From NCBI GenBank assembly GCA_964528575.1, contig CAZGTQ010000103.1, positions 1 to 54,790 on the forward strand: a DNA stretch of 54,790 nt, read 5' to 3'. The translations under genes and the position numbers were made by a program. The notes under the pieces are model-generated. The model had not been told where the DNA came from. It saw only the letters and a program-made list of their open reading frames with translations, and did no database searches. Shown here piece after piece: positions 34,527 to 43,771 of the stretch; within the stretch, counting starts at the first letter, position 1; every line of letters starts with the position of its first letter. This DNA comes from CAZGTQ01 sp964528575 (GTDB lineage: Bacteria > Planctomycetota > UBA1135 > GCA-002686595).

Positions 34527-35804
34527 TTGGATCGATTCGACATCGAGGGGGGCGCGCGCCTCGCCGGCACCGTCCGGACCGCCGGCGCGAAGAACGCCGT
34601 CCTACCGTGCTTGGCGTCGGCGCTGCTGACGTCCGAGCCGCTGCGCCTCGAGAATCCGCCCGACCTGGCGGACGTGCGCACGATGGGGGAGCTCCTGGCG
34701 GATCTGGGGGTGACGATCGAGCGCGAGCCGGGGGGGGCGATCGAGCTGCGCGCGGCGCAGGAGCCGTCGCCGGTCGCGCCCTGGGAGCACGTGCGCAAGA
34801 TGCGCGCATCGGTGTGCGTGCTCGGGCCGCTCCTGGCGCGCTGCGGCCGAGCGCGCGTCAGCCTGCCCGGAGGCTGCGTCTTCGGGGTGCGGCCGATCGA
34901 CGTCCACCTCAAGGCGCTCGAGGCCCTGGGCGCGCGCATCCGCATCGAGCACGGCTACGTCGAGGCCGAGGCGCCGCCCGGCGGCCTGCGGGGGGCCGAG
35001 ATGTTCCTCGGCACCGCCTTCGGCTCCTCCGTGACCGGGACGATCAACGCGATGATGGCGGCGACCCTCGCCCGCGGCACGACCCTGATCCAGGGCGCCG
35101 CGTGCGAGCCCGAGGTCGTGGACGTCGGCCGCTGCCTGATCGCGATGGGGGCGAAGATCGAGGGGCTCGGCTCGCCGCGGATCCGCATCGAGGGCGTCAC
35201 CTCGCTCGGCGGCGCGGTGCACACGGTCCTGCCCGATCGGATCGAGGCGGGCACGTTCGTCCTCGCGGGCGCGCTCACCGGCGGCCGCGTGCGCGTCGAG
35301 GACTGCCGGCCCGAGGACCTCGCGGCGCTGCTCGACCGCCTGCGCGAGGCGGCGCTGCCGTTCGAGCGCGGCGACGATTGGATCGAGACGCAGGAGCACG
35401 ACGAGCGCCCGCGCCCGACCGACGTCACGACCCAGCCGCACCCCGGCTTCCCGACCGATCTCCAGGCGCAATGGATGGCGCTGATGACGCTCGCCGACGG
35501 CTTCAGCATCATCACCGAGCGCATCTACCCCGACCGCTACATGCACCTCGCGGAGCTGCTCCGCATGGGCGCGCGCATCCGTCGCCAGGGCACGAGCGCG
35601 GTGATCCAGGGCGTGACCAGCCTCTCGGGCGCGCCGGTCACCGCGTCCGACCTGCGCGCCTCGGCCGCGCTCGTGCTCGCCGGTCTCGTCGCGCGCGGCC
35701 CGAGCGAGGTGCACCGCGTCTACCACATCGACCGCGGGTACGAGCGCATCGAGGAGCGGCTCGGCGCGCTCGGGGCGCGCATCCGTCGGGTGCACGAGAC
35801 GTAG
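34527..35804 (+). CDS. murA: UDP-N-acetylglucosamine 1-carboxyvinyltransferase MurA
   Basis: It adds enolpyruvate to UDP-GlcNAc in the first committed step of peptidoglycan synthesis. The start is a TTG at 34527 (LDRFDIEGG), with a strong GGAGGGG 6 bp upstream; the product is 425 aa, the usual length. The AGAKNAVLPCLASALL loop with its conserved lysine and the catalytic cysteine C117 in LPGGCVFGVRPIDVHL (the fosfomycin target) are intact, as are FLGTAFGSSVTGTINAMMAA and DLRASAALVLAGLVA. The presence of murA shows that the organism makes muropeptide precursors. Confidence 0.95.
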   Translation: MDRFDIEGGARLAGTVRTAGAKNAVLPCLASALLTSEPLRLENPPDLADVRTMGELLADLGVTIEREPGGAIELRAAQEPSPVAPWEHVRKMRASVCVLGPLLARCGRARVSLPGGCVFGVRPIDVHLKALEALGARIRIEHGYVEAEAPPGGLRGAEMFLGTAFGSSVTGTINAMMAATLARGTTLIQGAACEPEVVDVGRCLIAMGAKIEGLGSPRIRIEGVTSLGGAVHTVLPDRIEAGTFVLAGALTGGRVRVEDCRPEDLAALLDRLREAALPFERGDDWIETQEHDERPRPTDVTTQPHPGFPTDLQAQWMALMTLADGFSIITERIYPDRYMHLAELLRMGARIRRQGTSAVIQGVTSLSGAPVTASDLRASAALVLAGLVARGPSEVHRVYHIDRGYERIEERLGALGARIRRVHET

Positions 35805-35855
35805 GCTCGCGGACCCGCCGAATCCGCGTCCCGGACGAAGCGTACGGACGAAGCG

Positions 35856-36893
35856 TTACTCGCTCAGCGTCACGCGCCGGCGCAGGACGCCCGCGATCTC
35901 GGCCTCCGCGCCCATGTCCATGCCCGCGCCGTTCATGTCGACGTAGACGTCGCTGACGACCTCGAGCGCGAGGTCGGTGTCGAAGCTCATCGAGCGCATG
36001 TGGCCGGCGGCGAGGTCCCACGCGAGCTCGCCCGTCAGCTCCATCGCGACGTCGACGAGGAACGTCAGGTCGAGCTCGCCTTCGGGCAGCTCGCCCTGCG
36101 CGGCGTCCAGGATCGCGCTGGAGAGGTCGTGCTCGCCCTCGAAGTCCGCGCGGATCTCGATGATCCCGACGTCCCCGCCGTCGCGCCGGCCGACGTAGGT
36201 GCACAGGACCGTCGCTTCGGCGAACAGGTCGTTCAGCTTGGTGAGCACGTCGGAGGAGATCTGGCCCTCGCTCTCCTCGACGCCGCGCTCGATCGCCTTC
36301 GCCAGGTCGAGGCCCGGCAGCACGAGCGAGGAGAGGTCCTTCCACGAGACGCGCCACGTGTCGCCCTCGGAGACGGCGCGGCCCGGCAGCAGCGCGCGCA
36401 GGTCGAGGTCCTCGCCGAGCATCGCGAGCTCCTCGTCCTCGATCTCGTCCTCGCCCTCGGGCACGCGGTCGTACGCGCCCGCCTCGGCGTTCCAGCGGAA
36501 GCGCACCGCCTTGCCCGCGATCTCGTCGACGACGTCCTCGTCCGAGTCGCCGGTGCCGAGCTCGTAGCCGGCGGAGAGCGTCTCGTACGTGCGCACGAGC
36601 TCGGTCGGGCGCCCGTCGCCGACGGAGACGTACTCGTCGCTCACCGTCAGCTCGAAGCGGGCCGTGACCGAGGCCTCGTCGAGGTTGACGTCGGACATCA
36701 GCTCGGGGTCGATCTCCTCGCCGTCCATGCGCACGACCAGGTCCTCGAGCGCGAGCTCGACCTCGGTGACGAAGGTCTTCGTCAGGACCTTGCCCTCGGC
36801 GGGGCGGAACTCGACGCGGTCCTCGGGAGCGATGGAGGCGGCGGCGAGCAGACCTGCTGCGAGCGCGCCGGCGAGGGCGATGCGGTTCTTCAT
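35856..36893 (-). CDS. Secreted acidic protein of unknown function
   Basis: The start at ATG 36893 (MKNRIALAGALAAGLLAAAS) gives a signal peptide and 345 aa; an in-frame ATG 120 bp upstream precedes polar sequence and is less likely. The mature protein is acidic, with many Asp/Glu and alternating strands typical of a beta-rich domain (for example VEFRPAEGKVLTKTFVTEVELAL), and central acidic linkers such as EGEDEIEDEEL. It resembles the DUF-type planctomycete exported proteins that start with EFRPAEG, but I cannot name a family. It is convergent with murA. Confidence 0.65.
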   Translation of the reverse strand: MKNRIALAGALAAGLLAAASIAPEDRVEFRPAEGKVLTKTFVTEVELALEDLVVRMDGEEIDPELMSDVNLDEASVTARFELTVSDEYVSVGDGRPTELVRTYETLSAGYELGTGDSDEDVVDEIAGKAVRFRWNAEAGAYDRVPEGEDEIEDEELAMLGEDLDLRALLPGRAVSEGDTWRVSWKDLSSLVLPGLDLAKAIERGVEESEGQISSDVLTKLNDLFAEATVLCTYVGRRDGGDVGIIEIRADFEGEHDLSSAILDAAQGELPEGELDLTFLVDVAMELTGELAWDLAAGHMRSMSFDTDLALEVVSDVYVDMNGAGMDMGAEAEIAGVLRRRVTLSE

Positions 36894-37042
36894 GAGCTGC
36901 GTCTCGTGTTCGATGGCGCTGCGGGTCGGTTCGGGGAGGGCGCGGGCCATCGTACGGCGGCTGGAGTGCCCCGCAAGCCGCGCCAGCCGCCTACGCGCGT
37001 GGCCGCCGTCCATTTTCGGGCGTCGATCTACCAGAGTGCTAC

Positions 37043-37089
37043 CGGGCGGTCTATCAGGCGGTCCATCGGGCGGCCTATCGGCGGTCTAC
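37043..37089 (-). repeat. 12-bp tandem repeat upstream of the acidic secreted protein gene
   Basis: Four successive units, CGGGCGGTCTAT, CAGGCGGTCCAT, CGGGCGGCCTAT and CGGCGGTCTAC, occupy 37043-37089 between the stop of the dehydrogenase gene (37107) and the start at 36893. It resembles the other leader arrays in unit size and degeneracy. Confidence 0.75.
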
Positions 37090-37106
37090 CCGGGGCCTAC
37101 CAGCGC

Positions 37107-37808
<702 letters not shown>

Positions 37809-37915
37809 GCTGCTCCGTTCCTGCGCTTCGCCGCCCCTGCCCTAGACAGAAACACAGCGTCCACCAGCCCGGCCCGGCCGTCCAGCCCGGACCACCTGCA
37901 CGGCTCCACCTGCCC

Positions 37916-39499
37916 ATGTTCGAATCCCTGCGCACGCGCCTCACGTCCGCGTTCTCCGCGTTCGCCGGCCAGAAGGAGCTGACGGAGGAGAACGTCGAGG
38001 CCGGGCTGCGCGACGTGCGCGCGGCGCTGCTCGAGGCCGACGTCCACTTCCAGGTCGCCCGCGAGTTCATCGACCGGGTGCGCGAGCGCGTGCTCGGGCA
38101 GGAGCGCCTGCGCGGCGTCGACGCGTCGCAGCAGTTCGTGCACGCGTTCCACGAGGAGCTCGTGCAGCTCATGGGTCCCGAGGACGCGCGCCTGGACCTC
38201 ACGGGGTCGCCGAGCGCGCCCGCGGTGATCCTCATGGCGGGCCTGCAGGGCGCGGGCAAGACGACGACGTGCGCCAAGCTCGCCAAGCGCCTGCGCGACA
38301 AGCACGCGAAGCGCCCGCTGCTCGTCGCCGCCGACATCAAGCGGCCGGCGGCGGTGGAGCAGTTGCGCGTGCTCGGACGCAAGCTCGACGTGCCCGTCTT
38401 CCACGCGGAGGGCAAGAGCGCGCCCGAGGTCTGCGCCTTGGGCGTCGCGTACGCGCGCCAGAAGGGCTGCGACGTCGTCATCCTCGACACCGCGGGCCGC
38501 CTGCACGTCGACGACGAGCTGATGGCGGAGGTCGCGCGCATCGCCGAGGTGACCAAGCCGCGCAACCAGGTGCTCGTCGTCGACGCGATGACCGGCCAGG
38601 ACGCGGTGCGCTCGGCGAAGGCGTTCCACGAGCGGCTCGCGCTGACCGGCGTGATCCTGACCAAGCTCGACGGCGACGCGCGCGGCGGCGCCGCGGTGAG
38701 CCTGCGCTCGGTCACGGGCCGTCCGATCCTGTTCGTCGGCACCGGCGAGAAGATCGAGGACCTTGACCCGTTCCAGGCGGAGCGCCTCGCGGGCCGCATC
38801 CTCGGGATGGGCGACGTCGTCGGGCTCGTCGAGGCCGCTCAGGAGCGGATCGACGAGACCGAGGCCCAGGCCGCCGTCGAGAAGATGGTGCTCGGCACCT
38901 TCACGCTCGAGGACATGCTCGCCCAGTTCCGGATGATCCAGAAGCTGGGCCCGATGAAGAAGGTGCTCGGGATGATGCCGGGCATGGCCGACGTCGTGGA
39001 GAAGATCGACGTCGACGACGGGCACATTCGGCGCCTCGAGGCGCTGTTCCTGTCGATGACGCCGCGCGAGCGGCTCGGGCTCGACGAGCTCGACATGTCG
39101 CGCCGCCGGCGCGTCGCGCGCGGAGCGGGCCAGGAGGTGGGCTCGGTCAACGAGCTGCTGAAGTCGCACAAGGCGATGAAGCAGATGATGAAGCAGATGG
39201 GGAAGATGGGCCTCGGCGCGCGGATGGGGAGCAAGGCGAAGAAGGCCGCGCTGCGCGACATGTCCCCGTCCGGCGATCTCGCCGCCCCGGGCGCCGGCGG
39301 GGGGCTCTTCGGGGGGCTCTTCGGCGGCGGCGGCGGCGGCTTGCCCGGCGGCGCCGATCTGGGGGGGCTGGCCGGCCTGGGCGGCATGCCCGGCGGCGGC
39401 CCGCGGCCGCGCGGCGGCTCCGCGACGCGCAAGAGCGGCGGCTCGAAGCGCAAGAAACAGAAGCAGAAGAACAAGAGAAAAGGGCGAGGCAGGCGCTAA
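37916..39499 (+). CDS. ffh: Signal recognition particle protein Ffh (SRP54) with Gly-rich and basic tail
   Basis: It targets nascent membrane and secreted proteins to the translocon with 4.5S RNA and FtsY. The 527-aa product has the N domain (1-90), the GTPase G domain with GLQGAGKTTTCAKLA (K115), DTAGRLH and TKLDGDARGG, and the M domain with methionine-rich helices (MIQKLGPMKKVLGMMPGM and AMKQMMKQMGKMG). Beyond the usual C-terminus are a glycine-rich stretch (LFGGLFGGGGGG and so on) and a Lys/Arg tail ending KGRGRR, about 80 residues, which could bind RNA or be disordered. The leader repeats CCAGCCCGG and CCACCTGC motifs. Confidence 0.96.
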   Translation: MFESLRTRLTSAFSAFAGQKELTEENVEAGLRDVRAALLEADVHFQVAREFIDRVRERVLGQERLRGVDASQQFVHAFHEELVQLMGPEDARLDLTGSPSAPAVILMAGLQGAGKTTTCAKLAKRLRDKHAKRPLLVAADIKRPAAVEQLRVLGRKLDVPVFHAEGKSAPEVCALGVAYARQKGCDVVILDTAGRLHVDDELMAEVARIAEVTKPRNQVLVVDAMTGQDAVRSAKAFHERLALTGVILTKLDGDARGGAAVSLRSVTGRPILFVGTGEKIEDLDPFQAERLAGRILGMGDVVGLVEAAQERIDETEAQAAVEKMVLGTFTLEDMLAQFRMIQKLGPMKKVLGMMPGMADVVEKIDVDDGHIRRLEALFLSMTPRERLGLDELDMSRRRRVARGAGQEVGSVNELLKSHKAMKQMMKQMGKMGLGARMGSKAKKAALRDMSPSGDLAAPGAGGGLFGGLFGGGGGGLPGGADLGGLAGLGGMPGGGPRPRGGSATRKSGGSKRKKQKQKNKRKGRGRR

Positions 39500-39571
39500 G
39501 ATCTTCGCCCTTCGTCGCCGGGGACGCGCTCGCCCGCTCGCTCGTCCGGCGACGCGTGCAGCCCTTCGATC

Positions 39572-39640
39572 GCCCGGATTTCCGAGCCCGATTCACGAGC
39601 CACTTCCAGAGGCCCGATTCCACAGGCCCCCATTCCAGAG
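39572..39640 (+). repeat. Degenerate 13-15-bp tandem repeat directly before rpsP
   Basis: Five units starting with GCC lie head to tail: 39572-39585, 39586-39598, 39599-39611, 39612-39625 and 39626-39640, with the consensus GCCCGATTCCAGAG. The last unit ends one base before the rpsP ATG. This makes the array part of the leader or 5'UTR rather than a spacer relic. Confidence 0.75.
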
Positions 39641-39641
39641 C

Positions 39642-40070
39642 ATGGCCGTCGTCATTCGCATGAAGCGGATCGGGCGCCGCAAGCGCCCCTGCTACCGCAT
39701 CTCCGTCACCGACTCGCGCGCGCCGCGAGACGGCAAGACCCTCGCCACGCTCGGGCTCTACGACCCGATCGCACCCAAGCCCGAGATGCAGGTGAAGGTC
39801 GACGTGGACGCCGCGCGGCAGTGGCTCCAGCAGGGAGCGTTGCCGAGCTTCACCGTCCGCTCGATCTTGCGCCGCGAGGGCGTCTACGAGGGGCTGACCG
39901 AGCCCGCGCAGCGCCGCCGCACCGGGCGCTACAAGAAGACGAAGACCAAGACGCGCGAGCATCGCGACGAGCGCAAGCAGCAGGTCGCCGCGCGCAAGTC
40001 CGAGCGGCGCACCGTACGCGTCCGTGCCAAGCGCCAAGCGGCCGCCGCCGCGGGCGCCGCCGCCGAATAG
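39642..40070 (+). CDS. rpsP: 30S ribosomal protein S16
   Basis: A 142-aa S16: MAVVIRMKRIGRRKRPCYRI is the universal start, with DGKTLATLGLYDPIAPKPE and the AAARQWLQQGALPS-like helix region. The C-terminal 60 residues are a basic Lys/Arg/Ala tail beyond the standard 80-residue core, common in high-GC lineages. In many bacteria rpsP is followed by rimM, trmD and rplS; here none of these follows, and the next gene encodes an endonuclease III-like protein. Confidence 0.96.
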   Translation: MAVVIRMKRIGRRKRPCYRISVTDSRAPRDGKTLATLGLYDPIAPKPEMQVKVDVDAARQWLQQGALPSFTVRSILRREGVYEGLTEPAQRRRTGRYKKTKTKTREHRDERKQQVAARKSERRTVRVRAKRQAAAAAGAAAE

Positions 40071-40207
40071 GCGCTCCTGCGAACGGCGCCGGCCGGTCGC
40101 GCCGGCTCGCGCGCGCTCGTGACACGCCGGCGCGCGCACGCTCGCCGTCGCGCCGCAGCGCCAGGCTCGAAGCGCGTCCGCCACGCCCCACACCCGCCTC
40201 CCTCCCG

Positions 40208-41539
40208 TTGAGCCCGAAGACGAAGTCCGACCCCCTGGCGCCGCTCGCGCTCGTCGAGCCGCGCTGGCCCGCGCCCACGCCGCTCGACGACGCCGACCTG
40301 CTGATGCAGGGCTTGATGTGCGTCCTCGTGCGGCGCCTCTCGCAATCCCAGGCCGAGGGCACGATCCGCGCGCTGCGCGCGGGTTACCCCGACTGGAACG
40401 AGCCGCGCGTCGCGCAGGTGCAGGAGCTCGCGCCGCTCGTCAAGTCGCGCAGCACCGACGCGCAGCTCCAGGTCGCCGCCGACGTGAAGACGTACCTGCA
40501 GGAGATCTACCAGAAGAACCACGGGTTCGACCTGGAGTTCCTGCGCGAGGACCTCGCGACGGCGAGCAAGTTCGTGCAGCAGCTCGAGTTCCTCGGGCTC
40601 GCCGGCGGGCACTACGTCCTGTGGCTCGCGAGCGACCGCGCGCTTCCGATCACGACCGGCATCATCCGCGTGCTCGACCGCCTCGGCGTGATGGGGCGCA
40701 CGGGCGCCCTCAAGAAGGCGCAAGGGGAGCTGACGCAGCTCGTTCCCCAGGAAGACCGCGTGCGCTTCGCCCTCGCGTACGGCGAGATCGTCGAGCGCTG
40801 GTGCGATCCGCGCAAGCCGATCTGCTGGGAGTGCGTGCTCGTCGAGATCTGCCCCCACGGGAAGAAGGTCTACAAGGAGTGGGAGGCCCAGCAGAAGCGG
40901 CTCGAGGCGCACCGCAAGCGCGACGAGGCGCGCGCCGAGGTGCAGCGCACGAAGGACGAGGCGCGGCGCAAGCGCGACGAGGAGCGCGAGCGCAAGCGGC
41001 GCGAGGCCGAGGAGCAGAAGCGCGCGCGCGAGAAGGCGCGGCAGGACCGCGAAGAGCAGCGCAAGCGGGAGCGCGACGAAGCCGAGCGCGAGCGCGCGGC
41101 CGCCAGGAAGAAGGCCGACGTCGAGAAGGCCAAGGCCGCCGCCGCGAAGAAGAAGGCGGAGGACAAGAAGGCCGCCGCCGCCAAGAAGTCGAAGACGAAG
41201 ACGAAGTCCGCGCGGAAGAAGCCGACGACGAAACCGTCCACGACGAAGCGGTCCGCGACGAAGCGGCCCGCGACGAAGCGGCCCGCGACGAAGCGGCCCG
41301 CGACGAAGCGGCCCGCGACGAAACGGCCCGCGGCGAAGCCGTCCCCGACGAAGAGGCCGGCGTCCAAGAAGAAGGCGACGAAGAAGCCCGCGCCGAAGTC
41401 GTCGACGAAGAGGGGCTCCGCCTCGAAGAAGAAGTCGACGTCCGGCGGCTCCTCGAGCAAGTCGACGAGGAAGCGCCCCGCGACGTCCGGCGGGAGCGCG
41501 CGCAAGACGTCCCGCAAGTCGTCCAAGCGCGGGCGCTGA
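40208..41539 (+). CDS. Endonuclease III-like HhH-GPD protein with histone H1-like tail
   Basis: A TTG at 40208 gives a 443-aa product; no good ribosome-binding site is seen, so the start is uncertain. Residues about 20-215 have the endonuclease III (HhH-GPD) layout and end in the exact 4Fe-4S spacing C199-x6-C206-x2-C209-x5-C215. The glycosylase active site looks lost: where the family has a HhH lysine (GVGRKTA) the protein has LAGGHYV (H135), and where the catalytic Asp stands (VDTH) it has ITTG (T149). Residues 216-310 are charged helix, and the tail from about 310 is Lys/Ala/Thr/Ser/Pro-rich with TKRPA repeats like histone H1 or Hc1. It may be a DNA-binding structural or architectural protein with a FeS core rather than an active glycosylase. 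Confidence 0.8.
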   Translation: MSPKTKSDPLAPLALVEPRWPAPTPLDDADLLMQGLMCVLVRRLSQSQAEGTIRALRAGYPDWNEPRVAQVQELAPLVKSRSTDAQLQVAADVKTYLQEIYQKNHGFDLEFLREDLATASKFVQQLEFLGLAGGHYVLWLASDRALPITTGIIRVLDRLGVMGRTGALKKAQGELTQLVPQEDRVRFALAYGEIVERWCDPRKPICWECVLVEICPHGKKVYKEWEAQQKRLEAHRKRDEARAEVQRTKDEARRKRDEERERKRREAEEQKRAREKARQDREEQRKRERDEAERERAAARKKADVEKAKAAAAKKKAEDKKAAAAKKSKTKTKSARKKPTTKPSTTKRSATKRPATKRPATKRPATKRPATKRPAAKPSPTKRPASKKKATKKPAPKSSTKRGSASKKKSTSGGSSSKSTRKRPATSGGSARKTSRKSSKRGR

Positions 41540-41544
41540 GCCCC

Positions 41545-42186
41545 GTGGCGGCGCCCGAGCCGATCGTGCTCGCGTCGGCCTCGCCGCGCCGCCGCGCGCT
41601 GCTCGCGCAAGCGGGGCTCGCCTTCGAGGTGCTCGCGGCCGACGTCGACGAGACGCTCTTGGAGCCGCTCGACGGGGTCGCGGCGGCGCGCGCGCTCGCC
41701 GAGCGCAAGGCGCGCGCGGTCGCCGCGCGGCTCGCGCCGGAGGGCGGAGCGGGGCTGGCGCGCTGGGTGATCGGCTCGGACACCGTCGTCGCGTTGCCGG
41801 GGCCCCAGGGCGAGCTGTTGCTCGGCAAGCCGGAGGGCCCCGACGAAGCGCGCGCGATGCTCGGCCGGCTCGCGGCGACGACCCACCGGGTCGTGACCGG
41901 CGTGTGCGTGGTCGCGCCCGGCGGCGCGGCGTGCGAGGCGGAGTGCACGGCCGTGACGATGCGCGCGCTCGCGCCCGCCGAGATCGAGGCCTACGTCGCG
42001 TCGGGGGAGTGGCGCGACAAAGCCGGGGGGTATGCGATCCAGGAGAGCGCGGACGCGTTCGTCACGCGGCTCGAGGGCGGCGGCTTCGACAACGTCGTCG
42101 GGCTGCCGGTCGCGCTCACGCTCGCGCTCCTGCGGCGGCTGGGAGCGCCCGGCGTGCCGCCCGAACCGGGCCGTGCGGCCCGTTGA
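41545..42186 (+). CDS. maf: Maf family nucleotide pyrophosphatase
   Basis: A GTG at 41545 gives 213 aa, starting MAAPEPIVLASASPRRRALLAQAG. The motif S-x-S-P-R-R-x-x-L, the WVIGSDTVVAL strand, GKPEGPDEARAML and the final DKAGGYAIQESADAFV are diagnostic of Maf/HAM1-like house-cleaning nucleoside triphosphate pyrophosphatases, which remove non-canonical or methylated NTPs and inhibit septation when overexpressed. It follows the previous gene by 5 bp, which suggests co-transcription. Confidence 0.93.
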   Translation: MAAPEPIVLASASPRRRALLAQAGLAFEVLAADVDETLLEPLDGVAAARALAERKARAVAARLAPEGGAGLARWVIGSDTVVALPGPQGELLLGKPEGPDEARAMLGRLAATTHRVVTGVCVVAPGGAACEAECTAVTMRALAPAEIEAYVASGEWRDKAGGYAIQESADAFVTRLEGGGFDNVVGLPVALTLALLRRLGAPGVPPEPGRAAR

Positions 42187-42211
42187 AGTCGGACGTCGGC
42201 GAGGCTATCCT
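42183..42211 (+). promoter_or_regulatory. Predicted sigma70-type promoter of rpmE
   Basis: TTGAAG (42183-42188) and TATCCT (42206-42211) are exactly 17 bp apart, and the rpmE ATG follows 38 bp later. The TTGAAG is within the last bases of maf plus its stop. Confidence 0.5.
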
Positions 42212-42249
42212 GCTCGGCCTCCAGGTCCGAGGATCCTGCGAGGACGACC

Positions 42250-42477
42250 ATGAAAGACGGCATCCATCCCAAGTACAAGAAGTGCACCGTGACGTGCGGT
42301 TGTGGCGCGACGTTCGAGACGCGCGCGACCGTCGACGAGATGCGCGTCGAGATCTGTAGCCAATGCCACCCGTTCTACACGGGCAAGCAGAAGTTCGTGG
42401 ACGCCGCCGGGCGCGTCGACAAGTTCCGACGCAAGTACGGCCAGCCGGGCGCGGCGAAGCCCGCCGCATCGAAGTAG
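42250..42477 (+). CDS. rpmE: 50S ribosomal protein L31 (zinc-binding form)
   Basis: The 75-aa protein starts MKDGIHPKYKKCTVTCGCG and contains two Cys pairs (C12, C16 or C18 region and CSQCHPF) that form the zinc site of the C+ type of L31. HPFYTGKQKFVDAAGRVDKF is the family signature. The C-terminal Ala/Lys tail is short. It is followed by prfA, the common rpmE-prfA arrangement. Confidence 0.96.
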   Translation: MKDGIHPKYKKCTVTCGCGATFETRATVDEMRVEICSQCHPFYTGKQKFVDAAGRVDKFRRKYGQPGAAKPAASK

Positions 42478-42510
42478 CGCCGGCATCGGCTCGCTCCGGC
42501 CGAGCCGCTC

Positions 42511-43590
42511 ATGCAGTTCTCCACCGCGATCGTCGAGAAGCTGCGCGAGCGCGCGGCGCGCTACCTGGAGCTGAGCGAGCTGGTTTCGCAGCCCGAGCTC
42601 GCCGGCAAGCGCGTCGGTGAGCTCGCGCGCGAGATGGGGCTGCTCGAGCGCACCCACGCGCTCGCGCGCAAGCTCGACGTGCTCGTGTCGCGTCGCACGG
42701 AGGCCGAGCGCCTTCTCGCGGCCGGCGCGACCGCGGACGCCGAGGATCGCGAGCTCGCCGAGATGGAGCTCGATTCGCTCGACGACGAGGAGCGCGCGCT
42801 CGACAAGGCGATCAGGGAGGAGCTCGTTCGCGACACCGATCTCGACCGCCGCAAGGTGATCGTCGAGATCCGCGCGGGGACGGGCGGCGACGAGGCCTCG
42901 CTCTTCGCGAGCGATCTCTACCAGATGTACAAGCGCTTCTTCGAGGCGCGGCGCTGGAGGAGCGAGGTGATCGAGATCCATCCGTCGGACGTCGGCGGCG
43001 TGCGCGAGATCACGATCGCGGTCGAGGGTGACGACTGCTGGAAGCTGCTGCGCTTCGAGTCGGGCACGCACCGCGTGCAGCGCGTTCCGGCGACCGAGAG
43101 CCAGGGCCGCATCCATACGTCGGCGGCGACGGTCGCCGTGCTCCCCGAGGCCGAGGCGGTCGAGGTCGACATCCGCGACGAGGACATCGAGATCGACACG
43201 TTCCGCTCGAGCGGACCGGGCGGGCAATCGGTGAACAAGACGAGCTCGGCCGTGCGCATCACGCACGTTCCGACCGGGACGGTCGTCTCGTGCCAGGACG
43301 AGAAGTCGCAGCACAAGAACCGCGCGAAGGCGATGCGCGTCCTGCGCGCGCGGCTCTTCGACGCCGAACGCCAGCGCCTGCACGATGAGCGCGCCGCCGC
43401 GCGCAAGAGCCAGGTCGGCACCGGCGACCGCTCGGAGCGCATCCGGACGTACAACTACCCCCAGAACCGCGTCAGCGACCACCGGCTCGGCGAGAACTAC
43501 TCGCTCGAGCAGATCGCGTCCGGCCGGTTCGGCCCGATCCTCGACGCGCTCGCGGAGGTGGACCGGGAGGAGCGCATTCGGCGGCTGTAG
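42511..43590 (+). CDS. prfA: Peptide chain release factor 1 (RF1)
   Basis: It terminates translation at UAA and UAG. The 359-aa product has the anticodon-like PAT motif (P193-A-T195) in RVPATESQGRIHTSA, which distinguishes RF1 from RF2 (SPF), and the catalytic GGQ (237-239) in SGPGGQSVNKTSSA. The N-terminal helical domain (about 1-100) and final SDHRLGENYSLEQIASGRF are standard. The prmC gene that methylates GGQ lies in the same direction after one membrane-protein gene. Confidence 0.97.
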   Translation: MQFSTAIVEKLRERAARYLELSELVSQPELAGKRVGELAREMGLLERTHALARKLDVLVSRRTEAERLLAAGATADAEDRELAEMELDSLDDEERALDKAIREELVRDTDLDRRKVIVEIRAGTGGDEASLFASDLYQMYKRFFEARRWRSEVIEIHPSDVGGVREITIAVEGDDCWKLLRFESGTHRVQRVPATESQGRIHTSAATVAVLPEAEAVEVDIRDEDIEIDTFRSSGPGGQSVNKTSSAVRITHVPTGTVVSCQDEKSQHKNRAKAMRVLRARLFDAERQRLHDERAAARKSQVGTGDRSERIRTYNYPQNRVSDHRLGENYSLEQIASGRFGPILDALAEVDREERIRRL

Positions 43591-43681
43591 CGCGTCCTTG
43601 GGCGGCCCCGCGGAGTGAACCCGGCGCCGGGTCGCGCGTTCCGACGGGATCCGCCCGGGCCTTGCGCCGCAACCGCGAACG

Positions 43682-43716
43682 GCCAGACTGGAACGGCCAG
43701 ACTGGAACGGCCAGAC
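43682..43716 (+). repeat. 14-bp tandem repeat, core GCCAGACTG
   Basis: Copies of GCCAGACTGGAACG start at 43682, 43696 and 43710 (the third truncated), an exact 14-bp period. The array lies 56-90 bp upstream of the ATG at 43772. The 9-bp core GCCAGACTG also forms the 14-bp array upstream of the PilZ gene (45997-46075), in the same orientation relative to the gene. Confidence 0.85.
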
Positions 43717-43771
43717 GGATAGGTTCCCTGACGTGCCCCGGGGCGCGAGACGATCCCCAACCCCCGAACCC

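Noticed and set aside
41225..41340. Intergenic repeat of ACGAAGCGGCCCGCG
   Set aside because: It is coding sequence for the TKRPA repeats in the H1-like tail of the endonuclease III-like protein.
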